A stretch of DNA of 64,000 nt, from the NCBI GenBank assembly GCA_049324435.1, contig JBMOOQ010000014.1, forward strand, positions 19,214 to 83,213, written 5' to 3'. The translations under genes were made by a program, and so were the position numbers. Under the pieces are notes generated by a model. That model did no database searches and was not told where the DNA came from. It saw only the letters and a program-made list of their open reading frames with translations. Below, one piece after another: positions 1-7,498 of the stretch. The stretch comes from Pseudorhodoplanes sp049324435 (GTDB lineage Bacteria > Pseudomonadota > Alphaproteobacteria > Rhizobiales > Xanthobacteraceae). Every line of letters begins with the position of its first letter. The stretch's first letter is position 1.

Positions 1-573
1 GAGTTCCTCGCGGATACGCGCGCCGATCTCCTTGTTGATCTCGGTGGTGTCGATCGCGGGCTCCATCCGGCGATGGAGCGCGAACAGGAGATTGAGCTGC
101 TTCAGATCGGCTTCCACCGCCGACTGCATGTCCGGATATTGCAGCTTGCAGGCAAGCGCGGTGCCGTCGAGTGCAACGGCCTTGTGCACCTGGCCGAGCG
201 ATGCGGCCGCCGACGGCTTGTGTTCAAAGCTTGCGAACTTCGTCTGCCAGTCTGCGCCGAGCTCGGCCATCATCCGCCGTTTGACGAAAGCCCAGCCCAT
301 CGGCGGCGCCTCGTTCTGCAACTTGGCGAGTTCGGCGGCATATTCGGCAGGCAGTGCATCCGGGATAGTGGACAGGAGTTGCGCCACCTTCATGATCGGA
401 CCCTTCAGTCCGCCAAGCGCGGCCGCCAGCTGCGCGGCATTCTTGCCGCGGTCGAGGTCGAGCCCGAAAAAGCGGGCACCCGCGATGCGGGCGGCTACGC
501 CGCCGACGTCCGTGCTTACGCGCGCATAGCGGCGCGCACGGGCGGTGAAACGGTTGGCTTCGGAATCTGTCAT
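1..573 (-). CDS. ABC1/AarF (UbiB/COQ8-like) kinase family protein, N-terminal part
   Basis: The gene runs off the left edge, so only the first 191 residues are visible, beginning MTDSEANRFTARARRYARVS. The ABC1 signature is clear: an A-rich KxGQ-like stretch (KVAQLLSTIPDALPAEYA), then KLQNEAPPM, then the nucleotide-loop equivalent PSAAASLGQVHKA near residue 115 and the lysine strand LACKLQYPDM. ABC1 proteins are atypical protein kinase-like ATPases. UbiB/COQ8 members support ubiquinone biosynthesis, but many rhizobial paralogues have no assigned role. The start was chosen at the ATG whose reading frame stays open to the edge. The catalytic aspartates lie outside the window, so activity cannot be judged. 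Confidence 0.85.
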   Translation of the reverse strand, partial: MTDSEANRFTARARRYARVSTDVGGVAARIAGARFFGLDLDRGKNAAQLAAALGGLKGPIMKVAQLLSTIPDALPAEYAAELAKLQNEAPPMGWAFVKRRMMAELGADWQTKFASFEHKPSAAASLGQVHKAVALDGTALACKLQYPDMQSAVEADLKQLNLLFALHRRMEPAIDTTEINKEIGARIREEL

Positions 574-641
574 TTGAGAAAGCTAGGCATTCCGGACGGC
601 CGGCGCCAGCGCTGCGGCAGTGAGACAAATACGCAGGGTCG

Positions 642-1034
642 TCAGGATTCTGCCGACGGCCAGTTATCGCGGATCCAGCGCGTCAATCCTTCCTCTCCGA
701 CCTCACCGGCGGCAAGCGCGAGGATCATGGCAGTCGCCGCAGACGGCGGCACGTCGAAGTCGATCCCATTCAGGCCGAGAAAGACGATGATGGCCGCAAA
801 TGCGGCACGCTTGTTTCCATCTACAAAGGGGTGATTGCGGGCAATGCCGAATGCATAGGAGGCCGCCAGCGCAGCCAGGTCGGTCTCCCCGAACGCGAAC
901 TTGTTCATCTGACGCGCAAGCGCAGATTCAAGAAGTGCGATATCGCGCACGCCTTCGGGCCCGCCAAAGAGAGCCAATTGCTCGGAATGGACATCAACCA
1001 CGATGGACAGATCGAGCCAACGCGGCTCAGTCAC
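642..1034 (-). CDS. doc: Doc-like (Fic family) toxin of a toxin-antitoxin pair
   Basis: A 130-residue protein of the death-on-curing type. The Fic core motif HPFVDGNKR sits at residues 68-76, with H68, D72 and the Doc-type lysine K75 in place of the second glycine of AMP-transferring Fic proteins. Phage P1 Doc is a kinase that phosphorylates EF-Tu and stops translation, and the same chemistry is expected here by family. The ATG overlaps the stop of the upstream antitoxin gene in an ATGA, so the two are translationally coupled with the antitoxin first. The protein has the usual length of the family and no frame damage, so the toxin is probably intact. Confidence 0.9.
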   Translation of the reverse strand: MTEPRWLDLSIVVDVHSEQLALFGGPEGVRDIALLESALARQMNKFAFGETDLAALAASYAFGIARNHPFVDGNKRAAFAAIIVFLGLNGIDFDVPPSAATAMILALAAGEVGEEGLTRWIRDNWPSAES

Positions 1035-1291
1035 TTCGCGAGAGCCTTGTAGGTGTCGGCATATTTGCGAAAGGAGCGACGCGCAATTTCCATCGCTTCC
1101 GCATGTTTGGGGTCATACGGCGTCAACTTCAGACCGCGTTCCGTCTGCTCGATGATATGTAACTTGTCGCCTTCCTGAAGGTTCAGGCGAGCAAGCAGAT
1201 CCTTCGGCAAAATAAGACCCAATGAATTGCCGATGCGACGAACCTGAAGAACATCGGCTTCGACGTTCGGCTTGGAAACAGGCTTGTTCAT
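1031..1291 (-). CDS. AbrB/MazE-type antitoxin
   Basis: 86 residues. Residues 14-60 form a SpoVT/AbrB swapped-hairpin DNA-binding domain (VRRIGNSLGLILPKDLLARL, then GDKLHII and GLKLTPYDP). The C-terminal 25 residues (EAMEIARRSFRKYADTYKALAK) form the charged helix that would bind and neutralise the toxin. It is the first gene of a two-gene operon, overlapping doc by 4 bases. Two palindromes lie directly upstream, the expected place for autorepression. P1 Doc is paired with Phd, a different fold; AbrB-fold partners for Doc-like toxins are known in other bacteria but this is the less classical pairing. Confidence 0.9.
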   Translation of the reverse strand: MNKPVSKPNVEADVLQVRRIGNSLGLILPKDLLARLNLQEGDKLHIIEQTERGLKLTPYDPKHAEAMEIARRSFRKYADTYKALAK

Positions 1292-1305
1292 GCCAATTCT
1301 CCAGA

Positions 1306-1346
1306 GTTATACGTTCCGTATAACACCGTTCTACAAAACGTACAAC
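1306..1346. promoter_or_regulatory. Two palindromic operator candidates of the toxin-antitoxin operon
   Basis: GTTATACG-TTC-CGTATAAC (1306-1324) is a perfect 8+8 inverted repeat. It is followed at 1328-1346 by GTTCTAC-AAAAC-GTACAAC, the same half-sites with one mismatch. Both lie 15-55 bases upstream of the antitoxin ATG on the minus strand, where the promoter must be. Binding of the AbrB-fold antitoxin, alone or with Doc, is inferred from the position and from the autoregulation usual in such operons. Confidence 0.7.
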
Positions 1347-1365
1347 AGCCCCCCCCTTCCGATGG

Positions 1366-3225
1366 TTACGTTTCCAATGCTTCCAGCTCGCCGATCAGCC
1401 GCTCGATCACGCCGAGCCCGCCCTGCCAGAAATGCGGGTCGCGCGCATCAAGTCCGAATGGCTTGAGCAATTCGGAGTGATGCTTGGTGCCGCCGGCCCG
1501 CAGCATGTCGAGATAGCGCTCGGCGAAACCCGCATCGGCCTTTTCGTAAACCGCATAAAGCGAGTTCACCAGGCAATCGCCGAAGGCATAGGCGTAAACG
1601 TAGAATGGCGAATGAATAAAGTGCGGGATGTAGCTCCAGAACACTTCGTAACCCGGCTTCAGTTCGATCGCCGGCCCGAGGCTTTCGGTCTGCACCTGCA
1701 TCCATATTTCACCGATACGGTCCGCGGTGAGCTCGCCGTTCTTGCGCTCGGTATGGATGCGACGCTCGAAGGTGTAGAATGCAATCTGGCGGACCACCGT
1801 GTTGATCATGTCCTCGACCTTGGCCGCGAGCATCGCCTTGCGCTGCACCGGGTCGTCGGTCGCGGCGAGAAGTTTCTTGAAGGTCAGCATTTCGCCGAAC
1901 ACGCTCGCAGTCTCGGCAAGCGTCAACGGCGTCGGTGCCATCAACGCGCCATTCGGCGCCGCCAGCACCTGATGTACGCCATGACCGAGTTCGTGCGCCA
2001 GCGTCATCACGTCGCGCGGCTTGCCCTGATAATTCAGCAACACATAAGGATGCGCGGACGGCACGGTCGGATGTGCGAAGGCGCCTGGGGCCTTGCCTGG
2101 ACGCACCGGCGCGTCGATCCAGCGATCCTCGAAGAAGCGCTCCGCGATCTTCGCCATCACCGGCGAAAACGCGCCATAGGCCTCCAGCACGGTTGCACGC
2201 GCCTCAGGCCAGGGAATAGTGCGCATTTTTACTTCCGGCAGCGGCGCATTGCGGTCCCAATGCGGCAGCCGCTCCTTGCCGAACCATTTCGCCTTCAGCG
2301 CATAATAGCGATGCGACAATTTCGGATAGGCTGCCTGCACCGAGGACACCAGCGCATCGACAACCTCACGCTCGACGCGGTTGGAGAGGTGCCGTGCGTC
2401 GGCAACATCCGCGAATCCGCGCCAGCGGTCGGAAATGTCTTTGTCCTTGGCGAGCGTATTCGTGATCAAAGCGAATATGCGGATGTTGCTCTTCAAGGTG
2501 ACAGCGAGCGCTTCCGACGCAGCCTGACGCTTCTTCTCATCCGGGTCCTGCAAGAGACTGAGCGTCGGCTCGATCGCAAGTTCCTGCCCATTCACTTCGA
2601 ACCGCAAGCTCGCAATAGTCTCATCGAACAGACGGTTCCAGGCAGACGAAGCGCTGACCGACTTTTCGTGAAACAATTGTTCAATGCGGTCTTCGAGCTG
2701 ATACGGCTTTTCCTTCCGCAGATCCTCGATCCATGGACGGTAGTGACCGAGCGCCGGATCGGCCATCGCCTTCTCGATCAGCGCATCATCGATGCGATTG
2801 AGTTCGAGCGCAAAGAACAACAGATGCAGCGAGATCGACGTGATGCGCTCCTGCACGTCGCCATAGAATTTCGCGATAGCGGGATCGGCGGTGTTTCCGG
2901 TATAGACCAGCATCGCATACGACAAGAGGCGACCGAGCAGATCCTCGATTGCCTCGTACCGCCGCACCGGTTCAGCGAGCGATTGTCCGCCATGCGAGCC
3001 GGCCGCGAGTTCTTGGAGCCGCCCCTTATAGGCTTTTTCAAAAGCGATGCATTCGGCCTCGGCACGATCCAGATCGCGCTTGAATTCCGGCGCATCGATC
3101 GAACGATAAAGATCGGCGAGATTCCATTCCGGCAGAGCGCCGAGCTCCGGAGCTTCGGCGCTCCCCTTCGACGGCTTGTTCGACGGCTTGTTGGCTGGCT
3201 TTTCGGCGGCGGATTTGGTGGCCAT
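1366..3225 (-). CDS. pepF: M3 family oligoendopeptidase (PepF-type)
   Basis: A 619-residue zinc metallopeptidase. The HELGH zinc motif is at residues 411-415 (context TLAHELGHGVHQ), followed by the ETASVFGE segment that supplies the third ligand, as in M3 peptidases. The PepF-like N-terminal domain (residues ~60-180) precedes the catalytic helical bowl. A Lys/Pro/Ser-rich leader of about 25 residues (KSAAEKPANKPSNKPSKGSA) precedes the family's usual start; it resembles neither a signal peptide nor a domain. The enzyme cleaves short cytosolic peptides. It is transcribed alone, away from the TPR-methyltransferase gene, with a 197-base shared upstream region. Length and motifs are complete. Confidence 0.92.
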   Translation of the reverse strand: MATKSAAEKPANKPSNKPSKGSAEAPELGALPEWNLADLYRSIDAPEFKRDLDRAEAECIAFEKAYKGRLQELAAGSHGGQSLAEPVRRYEAIEDLLGRLLSYAMLVYTGNTADPAIAKFYGDVQERITSISLHLLFFALELNRIDDALIEKAMADPALGHYRPWIEDLRKEKPYQLEDRIEQLFHEKSVSASSAWNRLFDETIASLRFEVNGQELAIEPTLSLLQDPDEKKRQAASEALAVTLKSNIRIFALITNTLAKDKDISDRWRGFADVADARHLSNRVEREVVDALVSSVQAAYPKLSHRYYALKAKWFGKERLPHWDRNAPLPEVKMRTIPWPEARATVLEAYGAFSPVMAKIAERFFEDRWIDAPVRPGKAPGAFAHPTVPSAHPYVLLNYQGKPRDVMTLAHELGHGVHQVLAAPNGALMAPTPLTLAETASVFGEMLTFKKLLAATDDPVQRKAMLAAKVEDMINTVVRQIAFYTFERRIHTERKNGELTADRIGEIWMQVQTESLGPAIELKPGYEVFWSYIPHFIHSPFYVYAYAFGDCLVNSLYAVYEKADAGFAERYLDMLRAGGTKHHSELLKPFGLDARDPHFWQGGLGVIERLIGELEALET

Positions 3226-3422
3226 GTAAGTCTGAAATCACCCTGCTTCTTCAACCGGCATCATATCGCGACTCGGGCCGTTTTTCGCAACCTTATGGCA
3301 CGCGTCGACGAGGGGACTTGGCTCCGCCGGGCTTCAAATAGCGGCGATGTTCGCTTAGTTTCCGCGCGCCATGCGGCTGCGGCATACCGCCTTTCCGCAC
3401 CGGCCCGCGAAAGGACTTTTCA

Positions 3423-5765
3423 ATGAATCGCAAGGAAAGGCGCGCGCAAAAAAAGAACGGCGCGCTGGCGATGACCCCGTTGGCAGCCACCCTCGCACAA
3501 GCCTTCCGCGCGCATCAGGCCGGACACCGGTCAGACGCCGAGCGGCTCTATCGCGACATTCTCGCGGTCGAGCCGCGTAACGCGGCAGCGTTGCACCTGC
3601 TCGGCGCACTCCTGCATCAGGCCGGCCGCAGCGACGAGGGCGCCTCTCTCATGCGTCAGGCGATCGCGATCGAACCGCGCAACCCGGACTATCACTACAA
3701 TCTTGGATGCGTGCTCAATGCCGCAGGACGGACCAACGAGGCGATCGAAGCCCTATCGAAAGCGATCGAGCTGAAGCCGCGTTATCCCGAAGCGCTGTTC
3801 GAAATCGGCAACGTCTATGGGCGGGCGGGGCACCTCGACAGCGCCGAGAAGAGCCTGCGCCGTGCGCTGGATCTGCAGCCGGGAAACGCCGCGATCATGA
3901 ACAATCTCGGGCGCGTCTTGCGCGCGTTATACCGGCCGGACGACGCGATCGCGATCTGGCAGCGTTGCGTCACGCTGCAACCCGATCTCGCCATTGCCCA
4001 TCTGAACATCGGGATGGTGCGGTTTGAGCAAAACCGTCTCGACGAGGCCGAGCAGTGTCTGCGGCGTGCACTCGCCATCCAGCCCGACAGCCCGGAGGCG
4101 ACACAACAGCTCGCCGCCGTCTTGCTGAACAGAGGCCGCGCACTGGAAGCCGTACGGCTCATCGCAAAAGCGCTGAGCCGGTCCGACATTGGCGAACTGA
4201 AAGCGACATTTGCCCAATGTCTATTGGCCGCAAATGAATTGCGGCCCGACGAGACGGTCCGGGCGTTGATCGGCCGGGCAATCGCAGAGGCCTGGATTAG
4301 TCCCGCCGCACTGATGCCGGCCGTTCTTGCCATTCTTAAGGCTCATACCTTCACCGGTCTCGCAATACGGCGAATTGCGGAAGGATGGGGCACGACGCCG
4401 GCACATGAACTTTTGCCAACCAACGCTGAGATCGAAACCGCCGCCGGCGAACCTCTGCTCTTGACGTTACTCGAAGCCGCGCCCAGCACCGACATTGACG
4501 TTGAACGCTTCCTGACCGTCTTGCGCGCTGCGTTGCTGCAGCGTGCGCAGACCGGTGCCGGCAGCGATAGTCTGCTTCCTCTTTATGCGGCGCTGGCGCA
4601 GCAATGCTTCCTCAATGAATATGTTTTTGCGGAAGCCGACGACGAACGCAGCCGCGTCGATGCCTTGCAGAGATCGATCGGGAACGCGCTCCGCAGCAGC
4701 GACACGGTGAGCGGTCTGCAGCTCGCGGCGCTCGCGGCCTATCGCCCGCTACACCGCATCGAGGGTGCACCAGCTCTTTTGAAACGAAGCTGGCCAGCCC
4801 CCATCGCGGCATTGTTGCGTCAGCAGATCGACGAGCCGCTGCGCGAGATCACGCTGCGCAGCGATTTGCAGGCGGCAACACCGCTTCGCCCGTCGACCGG
4901 CGAGCAGACCCGCGACGGTCCTTCGCCGCGCTGGGCCAGAGCGGTCACTACGCTTCGGCCGCGTCCGGTCGAGGCGGTCGTGCAGACTTTCCTGCCGGGA
5001 ATCGGACGGGTGCCCCTGGAGGTCGGGTCCGATCCGGAACTGCTGATTGCCGGATGCGGATCCGGCGAGGCGGCGATCGAAGCCGCCATGCTCTACGAGC
5101 GGGCGCGCGTTCTCGCCATCGACGACAATGCAAACAATCTCGCCTTTGGCCTCCGGCAGGCGCAAGCGCTTGGCCTTGACCGGATCGCCTTCGCACAGGC
5201 CGACATGGAAAATCTTGCCGCGCTCGGCCGCAATTTCGATGTCATCGAATCGAGCATCCTGCACCGTCTTGCCGATCCCTGGGCGGCCTGGTCAGCGCTG
5301 ATTGCTCTGTTGCGCGCGGGCGGCGTGATGCGGATCGGATTTGTCGGCGCCAGCGCTCACGCAATGCTGTCCGCAGCGCGGGACTTCGCGGCACAAGGCA
5401 ATTACCAACCCGACCTCGAAGGCATTCGCCTGTTGCGGCAAAATCTGCTGCGGCTCCCGCCGGAAAATCCGGCCGCGAAGGCGGTCTTCAGTGCCGACTT
5501 CTTTGCGACCGGGACTTGCCGCGCTCTCTTCTTCGGCGCCCATCATCACCGGCTGACGCTGCCGGACATCCAGAGCTTCCTGAACACCAGCGGGCTCCGT
5601 CTGCTCGGAGTCGAGACCTCACCGCAAGTGCGTCAAGCCTTCGCTGCGGAATTTCCCGGAGCAGCCGCGCGCACGGATCTCGACGCCTGGCATGCATTCT
5701 TTCGCCAGCACGCGACCACGTTCGGTGACTCGTACCAGCTCTGGCTTCACAAACCGCGTGAGTAA
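3423..5765 (+). CDS. TPR-repeat protein fused to a class I SAM-dependent methyltransferase
   Basis: 780 residues. Residues ~15-270 contain about seven tetratricopeptide repeats (for example ALHLLGALLHQAGRSDEGAS and ALFEIGNVYGRAGHLDSAE). A helical linker follows, then a Rossmann methyltransferase domain at ~535-670 with motif I LLIAGCGSGEAA (about residue 540), the acidic motif II end VLAIDD and a motif IV-like FDVIESSILHRLADP. Such fusions are common in Rhizobiales, but the methyl acceptor is not known; the TPR part presumably recruits a protein partner. The N-terminus RKERRAQKK is strongly basic. The start has a good ribosome-binding site (GAAAGGA). A CtrA-type palindrome and a response regulator gene follow. 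Confidence 0.8.
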   Translation: MNRKERRAQKKNGALAMTPLAATLAQAFRAHQAGHRSDAERLYRDILAVEPRNAAALHLLGALLHQAGRSDEGASLMRQAIAIEPRNPDYHYNLGCVLNAAGRTNEAIEALSKAIELKPRYPEALFEIGNVYGRAGHLDSAEKSLRRALDLQPGNAAIMNNLGRVLRALYRPDDAIAIWQRCVTLQPDLAIAHLNIGMVRFEQNRLDEAEQCLRRALAIQPDSPEATQQLAAVLLNRGRALEAVRLIAKALSRSDIGELKATFAQCLLAANELRPDETVRALIGRAIAEAWISPAALMPAVLAILKAHTFTGLAIRRIAEGWGTTPAHELLPTNAEIETAAGEPLLLTLLEAAPSTDIDVERFLTVLRAALLQRAQTGAGSDSLLPLYAALAQQCFLNEYVFAEADDERSRVDALQRSIGNALRSSDTVSGLQLAALAAYRPLHRIEGAPALLKRSWPAPIAALLRQQIDEPLREITLRSDLQAATPLRPSTGEQTRDGPSPRWARAVTTLRPRPVEAVVQTFLPGIGRVPLEVGSDPELLIAGCGSGEAAIEAAMLYERARVLAIDDNANNLAFGLRQAQALGLDRIAFAQADMENLAALGRNFDVIESSILHRLADPWAAWSALIALLRAGGVMRIGFVGASAHAMLSAARDFAAQGNYQPDLEGIRLLRQNLLRLPPENPAAKAVFSADFFATGTCRALFFGAHHHRLTLPDIQSFLNTSGLRLLGVETSPQVRQAFAAEFPGAAARTDLDAWHAFFRQHATTFGDSYQLWLHKPRE

Positions 5766-5776
5766 CCTCTTTCGCC

Positions 5777-5797
5777 GGCTTAACACGCTGTTAAGCC
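5777..5797. promoter_or_regulatory. Perfect palindrome containing a CtrA-type TTAA-N7-TTAA site
   Basis: GGCTTAAC-ACGCT-GTTAAGCC is an 8+8 inverted repeat lying between the TPR-methyltransferase stop and the sigma54 regulator start. Inside it, 5780-5794 reads TTAA-CACGCTG-TTAA, exactly the spacing bound by CtrA in Caulobacter and relatives. It could also act as a hairpin at the end of the upstream transcript, but no T-tract follows. Confidence 0.55.
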
Positions 5798-5841
5798 AAC
5801 CGGCCGAGACTGCCCCGAAACGGTACAGTCAAGGGGACGGA

Positions 5842-7344
5842 ATGGCCGAGCGTATTCTCGTCGTGGACGACGATCCGGTTCAGCGCCGGCTGGTCGAGAA
5901 CATGGTCCGCAAGTTCGGTTACGAAGCGATCGTGGCCGAAGGCGGCGAACAGGCCGCGCAGATTCTCGCCGGCGAAGAGCGTATCGATTGCGTCATTCTC
6001 GATCTGGTGATGCCGGACCTCGACGGGCTCGGCCTGCTCGCGCGCATGCGCAGCGAGGATATCGCGGTTCCGGTCATCGTGCAGACCGCTCATGGCGGCA
6101 TTGACAATGTGATCTCGGCGATGCGGGCCGGCGCGTCCGATTTCGTAGTGAAGCCTGCCAGTCCGGAACGCCTTCAGGTATCGCTGAAGAATGCGCTGAC
6201 GCAGAGCGCGCTCGCCGGCGAATTGCAGCGCATGAAGCGCAGCCGCGCCGGCACGCTGACCTTCCGCGACATCATTACCCGCAGCGACGCGATGCGCCGT
6301 GTGCTGCGGCAGGCAGAAAAGGCTGCGGCATCCAATATCCCGGTGCTCGTCGAAGGCGAATCCGGGGTCGGCAAGGAATTGATCGCGCGTGCCATTCATG
6401 GCACTGGCGAGCGCCGGTCCAAGCCTTTTGTCGCGGTCAATTGCGGAGCGATCCCCGACAATCTCGTGGAGTCGATTCTATTCGGCCACGAGCGCGGCGC
6501 CTTCACCGGCGCGTCCGAAAAGCATATCGGCAAATTTGTCGAAGGCGATGGCGGAACGCTGTTTCTCGATGAAGTGGGCGAATTGCCGCTGCACGCCCAG
6601 GTCAAGCTGCTGCGTGCGCTTCAGGAGGGCGAGATCGAACCGGTCGGCGCACGCAAGAGCACTCAGGTCAATGTCCGGGTCATCTCGGCCACCAACCGGA
6701 ACCTGATCGCCGACGTGAAGTCGGGCCGGTTCCGGGAAGACCTGTTCTACCGCCTTCACGTCTTCCCGATTTCCGTTCCGCCCCTGCGAACCCGGCCGGA
6801 AGATATTCCCGACCTCGTCCGGCATTTCCTGGTCCGCTTCTGCGCCGAGGAAGGCAAGACGGTGAAGGTGGTCTCAGCCGAGGCCATGACGCTCCTGAAG
6901 AATGCGCGCTGGCCGGGCAATGTGCGGCAGCTCGAAAACGCGGTGTTCCGGGCGGTGGTCCTTGCCGAGAGTGACGAAATCGGCCCGCAGGAATTTCCGC
7001 AGATCGCGTCGCGTGAAGCCGTCCCGGAAGCCGAAACCCCGGCTCCGCTGGTGCCCGACGATGGGACCGCGCGAATCAGCGCGGAGCAACCTCTTTTGAT
7101 CGAAGCAGGCCTGCCAATCGCGCCGGACCGCCTGGGTCTGCTCAACGATGCCGGCCAGGTGCGGCCGCTCGATGAACTGGAGGCCGAGATCATCCGCTTC
7201 GCCATCGCCCATTACCGCGGGCAGATGTCGGAGGTTGCCCGCAGGCTGCGGATCGGGCGTTCGACCCTGTACCGCAAACTGGATGCGCTTCAGATGGCGG
7301 ATGAAAACCGGCCGCAGCCGGATGCCCCCGTGGCGGCAGAGTAA
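5842..7344 (+). CDS. Sigma54-dependent two-component response regulator (NtrC/DctD type)
   Basis: 500 residues in the classical order. A receiver domain (1-120) has the acidic pocket VDDDP and phospho-acceptor D54 (CVILDLVMPD). An AAA+ domain (~142-380) has Walker A GESGVGKE at 172-179, the sigma54-contact loop GAFTGA at 219-224 and Walker B FLDE at 241-244. A Fis-type HTH (ARRLRIGRSTLYRKL) lies at the C-terminus. The start MAERILVVDDD has a ribosome-binding site (AAGGGGACGG); upstream in-frame starts would add residues without homology. No partner kinase gene is adjacent. The regulon is unknown, and no -24/-12 promoter was found in front of the following transpeptidase gene. Confidence 0.93.
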   Translation: MAERILVVDDDPVQRRLVENMVRKFGYEAIVAEGGEQAAQILAGEERIDCVILDLVMPDLDGLGLLARMRSEDIAVPVIVQTAHGGIDNVISAMRAGASDFVVKPASPERLQVSLKNALTQSALAGELQRMKRSRAGTLTFRDIITRSDAMRRVLRQAEKAAASNIPVLVEGESGVGKELIARAIHGTGERRSKPFVAVNCGAIPDNLVESILFGHERGAFTGASEKHIGKFVEGDGGTLFLDEVGELPLHAQVKLLRALQEGEIEPVGARKSTQVNVRVISATNRNLIADVKSGRFREDLFYRLHVFPISVPPLRTRPEDIPDLVRHFLVRFCAEEGKTVKVVSAEAMTLLKNARWPGNVRQLENAVFRAVVLAESDEIGPQEFPQIASREAVPEAETPAPLVPDDGTARISAEQPLLIEAGLPIAPDRLGLLNDAGQVRPLDELEAEIIRFAIAHYRGQMSEVARRLRIGRSTLYRKLDALQMADENRPQPDAPVAAE

Positions 7345-7498
7345 CATTTGCGCCAATAACGCATCCCGGTACGGCACTATTGCCGCAGTCCGATTGCGTC
7401 GCGGCGAATTTTCGCGTCTTTTCGCAGACCTTGCCGCTAAGATGTCTGTTATGGACGGTACACCCCGATCGACCGGGCCCTGGCTGAGGAGAATATCG

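Noticed and set aside
1432..3426. A 664-codon open frame on the plus strand opposite pepF
   Set aside because: The predicted protein is Arg/His-rich low-quality sequence without homology. It mirrors the GC-skewed codon use of pepF, whose M3 motifs are complete on the other strand.
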